Shown here piece by piece: positions 9,244 through 18,563 of a stretch of 57,374 nucleotides of DNA. The position numbers were made by a program, and so were the translations under genes. Source of the stretch: Candidatus Phytoplasma pruni (lineage in GTDB: Bacteria; Bacillota_I; Bacilli_A; Acholeplasmatales; Acholeplasmataceae). Location of the stretch: assembly GCF_013391955.1 (NCBI RefSeq), contig NZ_JABUOH010000030.1, forward strand, positions 1-57,374, given 5' to 3'. The notes under the pieces were generated by a model, which saw only the letters and a list, made by a program, of their open reading frames with translations, had not been told where the DNA came from and made no database searches. Each line of letters begins with the position of its first letter. Position 1 is the stretch's first letter.

Positions 9244-9534
9244 TTAATTATTATCCTCTAATTTTATTGCCATATATCTCATTATTTCTTCAGATATATT
9301 AGCTACACGAGTAAATTCAGCTACAACTGTGCTGTTAGCATCAGCTAATAACCAAACATAATAACCTTTGTTGAATTTTTGAATAGGATAAGCTAATTCT
9401 TTTAATCCCATTTCTTTCAATTCTGTAACTTTACCCTCTTTTGTAAAAATACCATTAACGTTATCAATAATTTTTTTTACATTTTTTTCTTCTAAATTAG
9501 GTTGTAAAATATACATTACTTCATATTTATTCAT
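9244..9534 (-). CDS. rpsF: 30S ribosomal protein S6
   Basis: S6 is 96 residues when started at the ATG at 9534 (MNKYEVMYILQPNLEEKN), which follows a full AAAGGAGG Shine-Dalgarno at about 9543-9550. Longer in-frame readings upstream cross the Shine-Dalgarno and are not used. S6 forms a heterodimer with S18, encoded two genes downstream, and in many bacteria that complex represses its own mRNA through a leader element; a candidate leader is annotated just upstream. Confidence 0.96.
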   Translation of the reverse strand: MNKYEVMYILQPNLEEKNVKKIIDNVNGIFTKEGKVTELKEMGLKELAYPIQKFNKGYYVWLLADANSTVVAEFTRVANISEEIMRYMAIKLEDNN

Positions 9535-9550
9535 GATGATAACCTCCTTT

Positions 9551-9625
9551 TGGTCTTTTGCGGTCTTGTTTAATTCACAAGACAAGAATTTTAAAGGTTT
9601 TTGGATTAAAAAAACCTTTAAAAGA
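9551..9625 (-). promoter_or_regulatory. Candidate S6:S18 autoregulatory leader of rpsF
   Basis: Reading toward rpsF, the leader holds a 10-bp or longer hairpin (AAAGGTTTTT pairing with AAAAACCTTT) and then a second stem, GTCTTGT pairing with ACAAGAC, directly followed by CCGC, close to the Shine-Dalgarno. A CCG exposed beside a stem near the start codon is the hallmark of the known S6:S18-binding leader. The stems are seen; the regulatory role is inferred. Confidence 0.5.
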
Positions 9626-9917
9626 AATACTGATAATATTCTCTAGTATTCCTTAAATTAATCATTGTTATTTTATTTATATAAAAATAAATCATAATAT
9701 TTTTTTATTAAAACAAAATATGGAAAAATAATATTTTTAACAATGCATAAATATACATTAATTACCTATTTATAATTATTGTATCTATGTTTAATTTTAA
9801 CAGATAAAAAAATAATTTCAACGTGTAAATGGAATTATTGATCAATTTTTTTAAAAAGAATGTTTTTTTCTCTTAAATAGTAGTTTTTTTAAAAAAATTA
9901 TTACTTGAAGATCTAAA

Positions 9918-9954
9918 AAAATAAGAGGTTTTATTAAAAAACCTCTTATTTATC
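9918..9954 (-). terminator. Terminator of the restriction-modification gene
   Basis: AATAAGAGGTTTT pairs with AAAACCTCTTATT and, on the minus strand, is followed by a run of seven T. It sits just past the stop codon of the large gene ending at 9959. The rest of the 370-base gap (9586-9917) is A+T-rich with no recognisable gene. Confidence 0.85.
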
Positions 9955-9958
9955 TTGT

Positions 9959-12900
9959 TTATTCTAAATCTAATTTAATTTGGTCTAATTCTTGCATTAA
10001 ATCAACAGTTTTAAGAGCTACAGTGACTAATTGAGGCAATAAATAAGAATCTCTTGATTTAAACACCATTGGTTGACCTTGTAGTTTATATTGGAGAGCT
10101 TTTTGGGGAATATAATATTTCATAGAACGATATTTGATGTAATCTGAAGGAATATTATCTTTAGTTTTAATATCGATAATTTCGCTTGGTTCACATTTTT
10201 CATAATTAAGGTGTAAATCCATTAATTTTTGTCCCACTTGTAATAATTCTTTAGTTTGTTGATCTGTTAAAGGCGGAATAGTAGGTAAATTATTTCTTAA
10301 AAAGTTTTTCGCTTTTTCTTGATATTCTGAATGATTTAAAACAGCATACAAAATAGCCATCCATTCTTTATCATTATAAGGTTCTCTAGGGATTATTTCG
10401 CTCATAGGGAAACATTTTGTTTGAGGGAAAATATGCAAATCAGGCATTTTATCCACCATTAAGACACTAAAATGTTCGGTGGAAAAACTCACACAAAGAG
10501 AAATATTTGTTTTTGCATAATGTTTATGTTGGTTTCCAAGGCTTTTTATAATTGAAGGTTCTAAATAAAGAAATTCTTTTTTAAAAGGGCGGCGCAAAAC
10601 TTTAGTGATTTTATTTTCGTCAAAAACAATAGGAATATTGTTGATAAGGCGCCTCCTTAAAACATCGTGCCACTTTATAACAGACGGATTTTCTTTCGCT
10701 TCTTTGTTTTCGCGACAAACATTATAATAGTCAATAAAAGGTTTCATTTTATTTTTTACTTCATTGACGCTATTTCCATAAACAAAATCGTCTAAACCGC
10801 TTACAATTCCGTCATCACGTTGTTTAAAATAAAATTTATCTTTTGTGATAGGAAGTTTATAATTAGGTTGAGGCGCTAATGGTTGCCATTTTTTCGGCGC
10901 TTCTTCATCTTTAAAAAACCAATGTCCTTCTTCGTTTAAAGTGATAAGTTTGAAAAAATCACTTTTTTTATAATTGTCTTTAAGATAATTATCTTTGTCT
11001 TTGTTAGACGAACCGTCCGGAACTTCAGCATAATACGTTTTATTTTGTTTAACTTTATTTTCAGCATTTTGAAAACATAAAAGCAAAGCCACACCTTGAG
11101 TATTACCAGTTTGCGTTTCAGTTTTAAAAATATTTTCGCCTTCTTTGAAAGTATTAGCGCCAATACCAGATTTACCTTTTAAATTAACAATATAAATTTC
11201 ATCACATTCCTCAGTCAGGCTTCTTCTGAACCCCTCCACTGATTCGTACAAGAATTGATTAGGCAGAACCATCGCTGTCCACCCTTTGCCTGGGTTTTTT
11301 TCGTCAGAAGATTGACTGTGATCCAGGCTCCAACGGACAAAACGACGATACATATTATATAAAGAACGTTTGTTGGATTTGTTAGTTTTTTGGATAAAAG
11401 TTTCTTGAATGCGTTCATCTACCCAATAATCATTCTTATCATCATCATTTTTAGAAATGTATAATTCTTTTGTTTTACCGACGTCTTCTTTTTGTCCTCC
11501 ACGCCATGGTGGATTAGTAATTATAATAGTAAAATTAGAGGTTTCCGACCTATTTTGATTAATAATAGCACTTTCTTCCTTTTTAACACTATTATTATTT
11601 TTATGATGTTTTAAACTATCGCCCCAATGGACTCTTGTAGAAAGCTTTTCTTGTCCCGCCGCCATCGCTAATCTAAAAATATTAATCAAATAAGGGATAA
11701 ATTCGATTTCTCTCATATTAACGTTATTTTGATAATAACTTTCTATTAGATGTTCTGGTAAAACCTGTCTGAAAAAATGAACCATAAAAGCCCCGGTGCC
11801 GGCTGCTGGATCGATAATTTGTATATTTTCGGCTTTATTCCAGTTGATATCGCTAACATGTTCTAAAATTTTCCATAAATGTTCTATGACCCAACTCGGA
11901 GTATGCCACATACCATTTTCAACTGTTAAATCGGGATAAATAGCCTTTAATAAACCGTTATACACTTGTGTAAATAGATGGTCTTGGTCTTTCGTGCTTA
12001 AAGAATCCAGTTCTTTACAAAAATCATCAGTAGTTTCTTTGGCTATTGCGTTAACTTGTTGATATATACCTAATTTGGTTAAATAATTATCAAAATCAGC
12101 AGATAAAGCGAAATCTACTTTATAAATATTTTTGAAAATAGGAGAAATAGCGACATATTGGGTTAAAACTTCAATAGTTTTTTCTTTGTTTAAAGCCTGT
12201 TTATCGTAACTCAAAATTTGACCAAATTCGCGGGAAATTTCTTCAAAATATTTTTTTGTGCTTTTTTGATCAATTAAATTTCTTACTTTGGTGATCATAC
12301 TTTTCATATTAGAAATCCAAGCTTGCCAAGTAATGTTAGACATTTTGCTAACTTCTAAATAAATTTTACTAGATAAATATTTGATAAGTTTGGCGTTTTT
12401 TTGTTTGGCTTCTTCATCGTTTGTTTTTGTTGTTTTTGATGTGCTTTGTAAGAAGTTTGCGTTTGATTTTCTTACGTGTTTATCTGTATTTTTCTCCGCC
12501 ACATTAGGATTAGTATTAATATCTCTTCCATCAGCTTTTAAAATAGAGGCGTATAATGTAAAGATATTTTCATCAACAGGAATAATATCAATATCATCCA
12601 TAACTAAAGGCAAAATAATAGTGGCTTTTTTATTGGGATTATTCGGATCTTTTCTTAAAGCTCTACCAACAGCTTGAACAATATCAATATAGGAACTTTT
12701 AGCATCAAAAAAAGCGATCGTATCACAACTAGGAATATCTACTCCTTCAGTTAAACAACGACAATTCCATAATAAAAAAGGCGTTTCTTTGGTTAATTTA
12801 ACTAACTTTTCTTGACGTCTTTTCGGCGACATAATACCTTCAATATAATCAGTTTTTAAATCATAAGAAGTAGAGGAGCTTCCGCCATCCATTTCGTTTA

Positions 12901-14353
12901 AATGTTTGATGATTATTTCCATTGCTTCCATGGATTTTCTCGCCCGATTAGCGACATGACTACCTACAAAAGAAATGGCTGATTGAGAACCACTTTTTTT
13001 CATCGCTTCATAAATACCTATCATATTAGCGACTTTACGTTTTTTCTCGTTCAGATAGTATTTTTCTGCCGCCTCTTTTTCTTCGGGAGTGTTTTCGGGT
13101 TGTTTCACTCGTTTATCAATGTTTAAATATTTTAATTGATCTTTTTCAATTAATTTTTTTAAAACATCTTCAGTAGCATCTTTATTGAAACGAGGGATAA
13201 TAACGTCATAATCTACTAAAATATCTCTTTTAATAGCTTCTCCTAAAGGCAAAGAATAAAAAGTTTTACCATAAATGTCCGCAGTACTCATGTCATAATT
13301 ATCTTTAATGTGTGTTTTGGAGTTAGGGTTGGGTTCATAAATTTTAACAGTCGCTGTCATGTATAAAGCTTTTTTAGCCTTGATATCGTCATGAAAAGTA
13401 AAATTTTTACTTTTGTCATTTGGTACCGTATGATGGGCTTCATCAGAAATCATTAAATCAGCCGCCATTAAAGAACCGTTTTTTTGTTTTTCTGCGATTC
13501 TTTCATAAGATTGGTAAGTACAAAAGACAATAACATAACGATTTTCGTCTCTTAATAATTGAAAGTTTTCGGGGTTTAAAAGATGTTCTACATTAACGAC
13601 AGTCGAAACATTACTATCGTCTGTTTTCCCCTTGGAATTCATCATTTCTTTTTCTTTACTACAAACAGGAATAACATAAGTATCTGGATCATCAAAATAA
13701 TGCATACTTTGTTCTAATAAATTCAACCAAGGAACGAAATAAAAAACTACTCCTCCTTGGGGCAATAAGGTTTTCATAATGCTTTTGGAAACAAAAGTTT
13801 TACCCGTTCCACAAGCCATTTCTAAAATACCACGATCATTGGTTTCATAATGTTTGACAGCCCCTTCTAAAGCCTCTTTTTGATGAGGAAGCAAATCAAC
13901 AGTCGGATCTTTTTTTAATCTGGTTGGGGCTTTATTTTTTTTATCCTCTAAAAAATTAATTACTTCAGAGCCATCGAAAAACTCAATATTAAGTTGATTT
14001 AATTCGCCTTTTAATTGAGCAGTTATTTTTCCTTCACCGAAAACCACTAAAAGACCTAAATCATATTGACGTTCTTCATAAAGATCTAAAAAAGTCGCTA
14101 CATCTTTGTAATCAATTACTTTAGAAGCGTAGTTTTTCACTTGAACGGCAACTTTTTTATCAAAAGAATCAGCTACAAAATCAATCCCTTTATCATTTTC
14201 AGGTTGATGAATATTGGTAAAAGACTTAAAGTTAGGATGAGTTTTTAACCATTCTTTGGTCGCTTGTTCAGCCAAATAACCTTTAGAGCGGTTTTGCGCT
14301 GACATCTTTTCTTGTTCCATTTTTTTCATTCTATTATATGACAAATCGTTCAC
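9959..14353 (-). CDS. Single-chain restriction-modification enzyme of Type ISP architecture
   Basis: The 1464-residue protein joins all activities of a restriction-modification system. Order: Mrr-like PD-(D/E)xK nuclease (about 20-135; Asp58, Gln71-x-Lys73 in KGIDFV...VAVQVKNY); SF2 translocase with Walker A ACGTGKT (180-186), DEAH (304-307), TAT (333-335) and motif VI QAVGRALRK (560-568); a helical coupler; N6-adenine methyltransferase with GMWHTP (815-820), DPAAGTGAF (849-857) and NPPW (948-951); and a C-terminal target-recognition region (about 1100-1464). This is the layout of LlaGI/LlaBIII, which methylate one strand and cut after translocation. Every catalytic motif is intact. Several start codons are possible within the first 17 codons; GTG at 14353 is the longest. 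The gene stands alone behind a homopolymer-bearing promoter and ends at a terminator, which suggests acquired, possibly switchable, DNA. Confidence 0.88.
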   Translation of the reverse strand: MNDLSYNRMKKMEQEKMSAQNRSKGYLAEQATKEWLKTHPNFKSFTNIHQPENDKGIDFVADSFDKKVAVQVKNYASKVIDYKDVATFLDLYEERQYDLGLLVVFGEGKITAQLKGELNQLNIEFFDGSEVINFLEDKKNKAPTRLKKDPTVDLLPHQKEALEGAVKHYETNDRGILEMACGTGKTFVSKSIMKTLLPQGGVVFYFVPWLNLLEQSMHYFDDPDTYVIPVCSKEKEMMNSKGKTDDSNVSTVVNVEHLLNPENFQLLRDENRYVIVFCTYQSYERIAEKQKNGSLMAADLMISDEAHHTVPNDKSKNFTFHDDIKAKKALYMTATVKIYEPNPNSKTHIKDNYDMSTADIYGKTFYSLPLGEAIKRDILVDYDVIIPRFNKDATEDVLKKLIEKDQLKYLNIDKRVKQPENTPEEKEAAEKYYLNEKKRKVANMIGIYEAMKKSGSQSAISFVGSHVANRARKSMEAMEIIIKHLNEMDGGSSSTSYDLKTDYIEGIMSPKRRQEKLVKLTKETPFLLWNCRCLTEGVDIPSCDTIAFFDAKSSYIDIVQAVGRALRKDPNNPNKKATIILPLVMDDIDIIPVDENIFTLYASILKADGRDINTNPNVAEKNTDKHVRKSNANFLQSTSKTTKTNDEEAKQKNAKLIKYLSSKIYLEVSKMSNITWQAWISNMKSMITKVRNLIDQKSTKKYFEEISREFGQILSYDKQALNKEKTIEVLTQYVAISPIFKNIYKVDFALSADFDNYLTKLGIYQQVNAIAKETTDDFCKELDSLSTKDQDHLFTQVYNGLLKAIYPDLTVENGMWHTPSWVIEHLWKILEHVSDINWNKAENIQIIDPAAGTGAFMVHFFRQVLPEHLIESYYQNNVNMREIEFIPYLINIFRLAMAAGQEKLSTRVHWGDSLKHHKNNNSVKKEESAIINQNRSETSNFTIIITNPPWRGGQKEDVGKTKELYISKNDDDKNDYWVDERIQETFIQKTNKSNKRSLYNMYRRFVRWSLDHSQSSDEKNPGKGWTAMVLPNQFLYESVEGFRRSLTEECDEIYIVNLKGKSGIGANTFKEGENIFKTETQTGNTQGVALLLCFQNAENKVKQNKTYYAEVPDGSSNKDKDNYLKDNYKKSDFFKLITLNEEGHWFFKDEEAPKKWQPLAPQPNYKLPITKDKFYFKQRDDGIVSGLDDFVYGNSVNEVKNKMKPFIDYYNVCRENKEAKENPSVIKWHDVLRRRLINNIPIVFDENKITKVLRRPFKKEFLYLEPSIIKSLGNQHKHYAKTNISLCVSFSTEHFSVLMVDKMPDLHIFPQTKCFPMSEIIPREPYNDKEWMAILYAVLNHSEYQEKAKNFLRNNLPTIPPLTDQQTKELLQVGQKLMDLHLNYEKCEPSEIIDIKTKDNIPSDYIKYRSMKYYIPQKALQYKLQGQPMVFKSRDSYLLPQLVTVALKTVDLMQELDQIKLDLE

Positions 14354-14412
14354 AATTGAAAGGTCCCATTCTTCTTAAATTTCTTTTTTATAAAAATAAT
14401 TTATATTTTCTA

Positions 14413-14439
14413 ATTATACACAAAAAAAAAAAAAAACAA
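14413..14439 (-). promoter_or_regulatory. Promoter with poly-T spacer before the restriction-modification gene
   Basis: On the minus strand the order is CTTG, fifteen T, GTG, TATAAT. The -10 is perfect and lies about 60 bases before the gene start. If TTGTTT is the -35, the spacer is only 15 bases and its length depends on the homopolymer. The same cassette, with fourteen T, precedes the repeat-protein operon at 22808-22834. Confidence 0.6.
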
Positions 14440-14846
14440 GTCTTGCGGCTTTTTTAATTGAAAAAAATGACAATAGCCCCTTTTTATGGAATATTTTAAT
14501 TTTTTAACTTTAAGATGTCATTTTCTTATAAAACGAGATCTAAGTTATAAAATTAGGTCATAGATAAGTTTTAAAAAAGGGTATATAATAATTCCCCAGA
14601 GGATGTAGAAAACGTTGGAACCAAATATATATACCAAAACATACCAACAGGATCGTTAAGGAACTCTTTTAACCTCTGAAAAAACAACCAAAACCTTTCC
14701 AATAAATGATGAAAAGATTATTTTGATATAAAATATTAAAGTCAACAAAAACATTCAAATAAACGACCAAAAGAACTCCTAATTAAGCAATCAAACCTTC
14801 CCATAAAATCAATAAACAAAAAAAGCCGATAAAAAAACAAAAAATA
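14440..14846. other. Non-coding stretch with possible coding remnant
   Basis: No intact gene is seen between the two promoters. The + strand frame 14581-14679 reads 32 protein-like codons (containing VENVGTKYIYQNIP and GSLRNSFNL) ending in TGA, and further broken frames follow to about 14830. Composition is richer in C than ordinary spacers here. It may be the decayed end of a former gene; no family was recognised. Confidence 0.35.
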
Positions 14847-14875
14847 TTGACTTATTTTAAATAAAAAGGTATAAT
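14847..14875 (+). promoter_or_regulatory. Promoter of the Panacea two-gene operon
   Basis: TTGACT at 14847-14852 and TATAAT at 14870-14875 are separated by exactly 17 bases, a near-consensus sigma-70-type promoter 31 bases before the first gene. An AGGAG follows before the ATG. Confidence 0.8.
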
Positions 14876-14906
14876 AAAGTTAATAGAAAAGGAGAATAGT
14901 AAAATT

Positions 14907-15395
14907 ATGACAAACAAACCTCTCAATGTTTTAGATGTAGCTAGTTATATTGTTGAATATGCTAAGAAAAATAAAATTACAGACTTAACTAATATGAAGT
15001 TGCAAAAATTAGTTTATTATTCTCACGCTCAATATTTAATTGAAAACAATTACAACCCTTTAATAGATAACCCTATTGAAGCTTGGCCTTATGGACCAGT
15101 TATTCCTGATTTATATTTTTATTGTCGTCAATTTAAATATGATCCAGTAGAATCAATTGAATACGAAAATAAAAAGAAATTGAATGAAAATCATATTAAA
15201 GTTATTGACAATGTGTTAAATGCATACAGTTCTTGGACTGCCAAACAATTGAGTGAAAAAACTCATTCTGAAACTCCATGGCAAAAAGCCTTTCAAGATG
15301 ATCGCGATTATAGTCAAAATGTTATCACCAACCAAGCTATTTATTCTTTTTATTTTAAACAATATCAAAAAAAGATGGCTTTAAATAAAAAATAA
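14907..15395 (+). CDS. Panacea-domain (DUF4065, SocA/GepA-like) protein, probable antitoxin
   Basis: The 162-residue protein spans a single Panacea domain: LDVASYIVEYAKKNKIT at the start, the signature MKLQKLVYYSHAQYLIE (about 31-47), and IEAWPYGPVIPDLY (about 58-71). Panacea proteins act as antitoxins for many unrelated toxins (PanA), as the SocA proteolytic adaptor in Caulobacter, or as phage-associated proteins. The gene is first in a two-gene operon with its own strong promoter, and its partner is a small protein of unknown function. Antitoxin role is inferred from family and gene order. It lies back to back with the restriction-modification gene. Confidence 0.82.
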   Translation: MTNKPLNVLDVASYIVEYAKKNKITDLTNMKLQKLVYYSHAQYLIENNYNPLIDNPIEAWPYGPVIPDLYFYCRQFKYDPVESIEYENKKKLNENHIKVIDNVLNAYSSWTAKQLSEKTHSETPWQKAFQDDRDYSQNVITNQAIYSFYFKQYQKKMALNKK

Positions 15396-15479
15396 TTGTT
15401 TTGAAAAATATTTCATTTTTCTTTTTAATCAATATTTTTTGCAAAAAAACAAAACACGTCTCCAAAAGGAAATTGATAA

Positions 15480-16127
15480 ATGCCAAAACAGAGAATGAAA
15501 AATACAATAGGCAAAGAATATGAGGATCAAAAGTTTACTTTTGAGATTAGACCGGAAAAATTTATTAAAGGCGGTCTTTTTTCTTTTGATATTTACGAAC
15601 CATCTAAACTTTTCAATATTATCATCGAATTGAACAATTATAAGCAATTCACTTGGAAAGAAATTATGAATGACAATTCTTTCCACTTTCATAAGTTAGA
15701 AGCCGAAAAAGAGAATAAAGGTTTAATCGAACAAAATTGCGAAGACATGCATAAACAAACCGCCGATCAAGAGGTATATCAAATTAAAATCATAGGCGAA
15801 GAAAGATTATTTTTTTATTATTCTAAAGGTATTTGTTATCCTATCGCATATGATGAATTTCATTTAATGTATAAAAATGCAAAAAATAAAAACAAAAAAA
15901 CAACTATAATTCAAAAAATAATAAGAGAACCTATTGTGAAAATAAAAGCTAATTTAAATTTTAAATATAAGGATATATTTGAATTAATTGATCCTGGACA
16001 CTATAATGAATATGAAACTTATAGCAAATTTAAACCAAGGATTAAAGAATATTTTGAAGAGGCTAAACAAATAATTGAAAATTCCCAAGCAAAAATGGAA
16101 CAATTGAATAAAAAGAAAAAAAATTAG
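15480..16127 (+). CDS. Uncharacterised partner of the Panacea protein, candidate toxin
   Basis: This 215-residue soluble protein starts at an ATG behind AAAAGGA, 84 bases after the Panacea gene and with no promoter or terminator between. The first half has FTWKEIMNDNSFHFHKLE and the middle has ERLFFYYSKGICYPIAYDEF followed by HLMY, a pattern (W-x-E-I, then a conserved 'D-x-x-H' before an aromatic) that resembles small proteins found next to antitoxins in Gram-positive bacteria. The last 60 residues are charged and probably helical. I do not recognise a named family. The genetic setting makes a PanT-type toxin the best guess; target unknown. Confidence 0.55.
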   Translation: MPKQRMKNTIGKEYEDQKFTFEIRPEKFIKGGLFSFDIYEPSKLFNIIIELNNYKQFTWKEIMNDNSFHFHKLEAEKENKGLIEQNCEDMHKQTADQEVYQIKIIGEERLFFYYSKGICYPIAYDEFHLMYKNAKNKNKKTTIIQKIIREPIVKIKANLNFKYKDIFELIDPGHYNEYETYSKFKPRIKEYFEEAKQIIENSQAKMEQLNKKKKN

Positions 16128-16245
16128 AATAATTTTAAGTTAATATTTATATTATTATTGAGTAGATTTTTCAATAATAAAAAATCATTCAAAAACGCAA
16201 ACAAAAAAATGATATTTATCATAAAATCGAAAAAATTTAAATCCA

Positions 16246-16276
16246 AAAAAACTCTCTTTTAAAGGGAGTTTTTTCT
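16246..16276 (+). terminator. Terminator of the Panacea operon
   Basis: ACTCTCTTT pairs with AAAGGGAGT (one G-U pair) and runs into six T on the + strand, about 120 bases after the second gene of the operon. Confidence 0.7.
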
Positions 16277-16304
16277 TAGCACTATTAGAACCATATTAAA
16301 CACC

Positions 16305-16338
16305 AAAAAAAAGAGGGATTATTAAAATCCCTCTTTTT
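16305..16338 (-). terminator. Terminator of the repeat-protein/ftsH operon (also works on +)
   Basis: AAAAGAGGGATT pairs with AATCCCTCTTTT around a 4-base loop, followed by T on both strands. It sits 24 bases past the ftsH stop codon. Confidence 0.85.
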
Positions 16339-16361
16339 GTTTTCTTTTAACATAAAAATAT

Positions 16362-18170
16362 TTATTTTTCTTCTTGAACTAATTGATCTAATTCTTCTTT
16401 GTTAATGGTTTCTTGTTTTAATAAAATATCCGCTATTTTATCTAATAAAGCTTTATTTTCTTGTAGAATTTCTTGAGCTTTTTTATAAGAAGTATCAATT
16501 ATTTTTTTAATTTCTATATCGACTGCTTTTTTATCTGAAAATTCAGAATCTTGAACTTGACCTAAAGGACTCATACCATATTTAGTTACCATTAAACGAG
16601 CTTTATTAGTAGCTGATTTGAAATCTGAATAACAACCGTTACTAATATTTTCATCACCAAACATCATTTCTTCGGCTGCTCTGCCGGCTAAAGAACAAAT
16701 AATGTCGGCTTGAAGGCGTTTTTTAGATTGGAAAAATAATTCTTTTTCTTCCATGAATAAAACATAACCACCCGCATGTCCTCTAGGAACAATGGTGATT
16801 TTTTGTATTTTAGGAGCGTCTTTCACTTTTAAAGCGATAACAGCGTGACCAGCCTCATGATAAGCGGTTTCTCTTTTTTCTTCTTCGCTGTATTTACGGG
16901 ATTTCTTCGCCGGCCCCATCCAAACCCTATCAATGGCTTCTTGTAGTTCATCCATTGTGGTCCATTCTTTTTGGTTTCTCACGGTTAGAATAGAAGCTTC
17001 ATTTAAAACAGACGCTAATTCCGCTCCACTCATACCAGAGGTTTGTTTGGCTAATTGGTGAAAATTAATATCTGTGGATAATTTTTTATTACGAGCGTGA
17101 ACTTTTAAAATAGCTTCTCTCGCTTTAACATCTGGTAAACCAACTGTAAATTGACGATCAAATCGTCCCGGTCTTAATAAAGCGGAATCTAGCATATCTA
17201 ATCTATTGGTCGCCGCCATAACAATAATACCATAACTTTCGGTAAAACCATCCATTTCGGTTAATAATTGGTTAATAGTGCTCCCATCATCATTAGCGAT
17301 AGAACCTCTTTTTTTACCAATAGTATCTATTTCATCAATAAATAAAACACAAGGCGCGTTTTCTCTAATTTCTTGAAATAATTTTCTCATTCTCGCGGCT
17401 CCAACGCCAAAATATTGATTTTTAAAATCGGCTCCTGTGACTGAATAAAAAGGCACTCCCGCTTCACCGGCAACCGCTTTCGCTAATAAGGTTTTACCGG
17501 TTCCTGGTGGTCCTGATAATAAGACGCCTTTAGGAATAGAAGCTCCCATATCTTTGTATTTCTTTGGTCTTTTTAAAAAGTCAATCAATTCTTTCATTTC
17601 TTCTTGTTCTTCTTCATTACCAGCGACATCTTTAAAGGTAAATAAAGATTTTTGCGAAGAGGAAACTTTAGGATCTTTATCAAGTTTACCTTTAGACGAA
17701 CGTACAACAGATAAAATATAAAAAATCCAAATGGAAGAAGAAAAGATATGAATTTTACTTAACAAATAATTAAATAAACCGATAAACCAACTTAATAAAT
17801 TAACATCATAAACATAAGTTTTTTTATCTTTAGGAAAATTATTGATAAAAACACTGATGTTATCTAAATTAACGTTAAATAATAATTGATCGTTTTTATC
17901 ATAAGCCGCTAATTTATAATAAGTATAAGTTTTATAAAAAGGTTCTCCTTGAGGGTTAATACTGTCTACTTTATTGTATTTAATTTTAAAAACATTTTTA
18001 TCATAAATTTTTGTTCTCGCTTCTGATAGAGGAATTTCTTTCTCTTTATCTAAATTCCATTTCCCTATATTAAAGTAAGAATTTAAGAAAAATAACCAAG
18101 ATAAAATAAAACAAAACCATATTTTTTTTAAATGACGACGATAAAATTTTTTTAAACGTAAATGGTTCAT
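16362..18170 (-). CDS. ftsH: Membrane AAA+ zinc metalloprotease FtsH (HflB)
   Basis: The 602-residue protein has an N-terminal membrane segment (about 16-32), an extracytoplasmic region, a second membrane segment (about 124-155), an AAA domain with Walker A GPPGTGKT (220-227), Walker B VLFIDEID (275-282) and the second region of homology, and a protease domain with HEAGH (438-442) plus the third zinc ligand Asp517. It unfolds and degrades membrane and misfolded proteins. The pore-loop motif reads QYFGVG rather than the usual MFVGVG. Phytoplasmas often carry several ftsH copies, some tied to virulence in 'Ca. P. mali'. This copy begins 30 bases after a surface repeat gene and is probably co-transcribed with it. 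Confidence 0.95.
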   Translation of the reverse strand: MNHLRLKKFYRRHLKKIWFCFILSWLFFLNSYFNIGKWNLDKEKEIPLSEARTKIYDKNVFKIKYNKVDSINPQGEPFYKTYTYYKLAAYDKNDQLLFNVNLDNISVFINNFPKDKKTYVYDVNLLSWFIGLFNYLLSKIHIFSSSIWIFYILSVVRSSKGKLDKDPKVSSSQKSLFTFKDVAGNEEEQEEMKELIDFLKRPKKYKDMGASIPKGVLLSGPPGTGKTLLAKAVAGEAGVPFYSVTGADFKNQYFGVGAARMRKLFQEIRENAPCVLFIDEIDTIGKKRGSIANDDGSTINQLLTEMDGFTESYGIIVMAATNRLDMLDSALLRPGRFDRQFTVGLPDVKAREAILKVHARNKKLSTDINFHQLAKQTSGMSGAELASVLNEASILTVRNQKEWTTMDELQEAIDRVWMGPAKKSRKYSEEEKRETAYHEAGHAVIALKVKDAPKIQKITIVPRGHAGGYVLFMEEKELFFQSKKRLQADIICSLAGRAAEEMMFGDENISNGCYSDFKSATNKARLMVTKYGMSPLGQVQDSEFSDKKAVDIEIKKIIDTSYKKAQEILQENKALLDKIADILLKQETINKEELDQLVQEEK

Positions 18171-18433
18171 TATTTTAAATTCCTTTCTAATTGTTAATGT
18201 TTAATTGTTATTGGTTATTAATATGCCATTTTGGTCATAATTAGTAGTTTCTATGATAGCTCCTGTTGCAGGATTATAAGTTGTAATAGTTTTAACATTA
18301 TTATTTGTATCGTTCCAATATTCAGTTGTTTTAGTTAAATTTCCTGTATTTTCATCAAAATCGTAAACTAAAGAAGGATTGATGCCATCTTTTTTGTATT
18401 GTGTCGCTTTAGTAATTTTGTCTTTTACTTTAG

Positions 18434-18563
18434 GATCATATTCTATAACAGTTTCAATTTTATCTTCATTATCTTGATATTCTGTTTTTCTGACTTTATT
18501 TCCTGTTGTTTGATGGAATTCTGAAATTATTAAAGGTTTGGTATCGTCATTCTTTTTAAAAGT
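18434..18563. repeat. Internal direct repeat, copy 1 (with 18908-19037)
   Basis: A 130-base segment of the repeat gene recurs at 18908-19037 with only about five differences, far closer than other repeat units in this gene. It marks a recent internal duplication or gene conversion and a site for in-frame deletion by recombination. Confidence 0.85.

Noticed and set aside
9595-9625. Hairpin before rpsF as a terminator
   Set aside because: There is no T run after the stem toward rpsF; it better fits a leader structure, or a weak stop for + strand readthrough.
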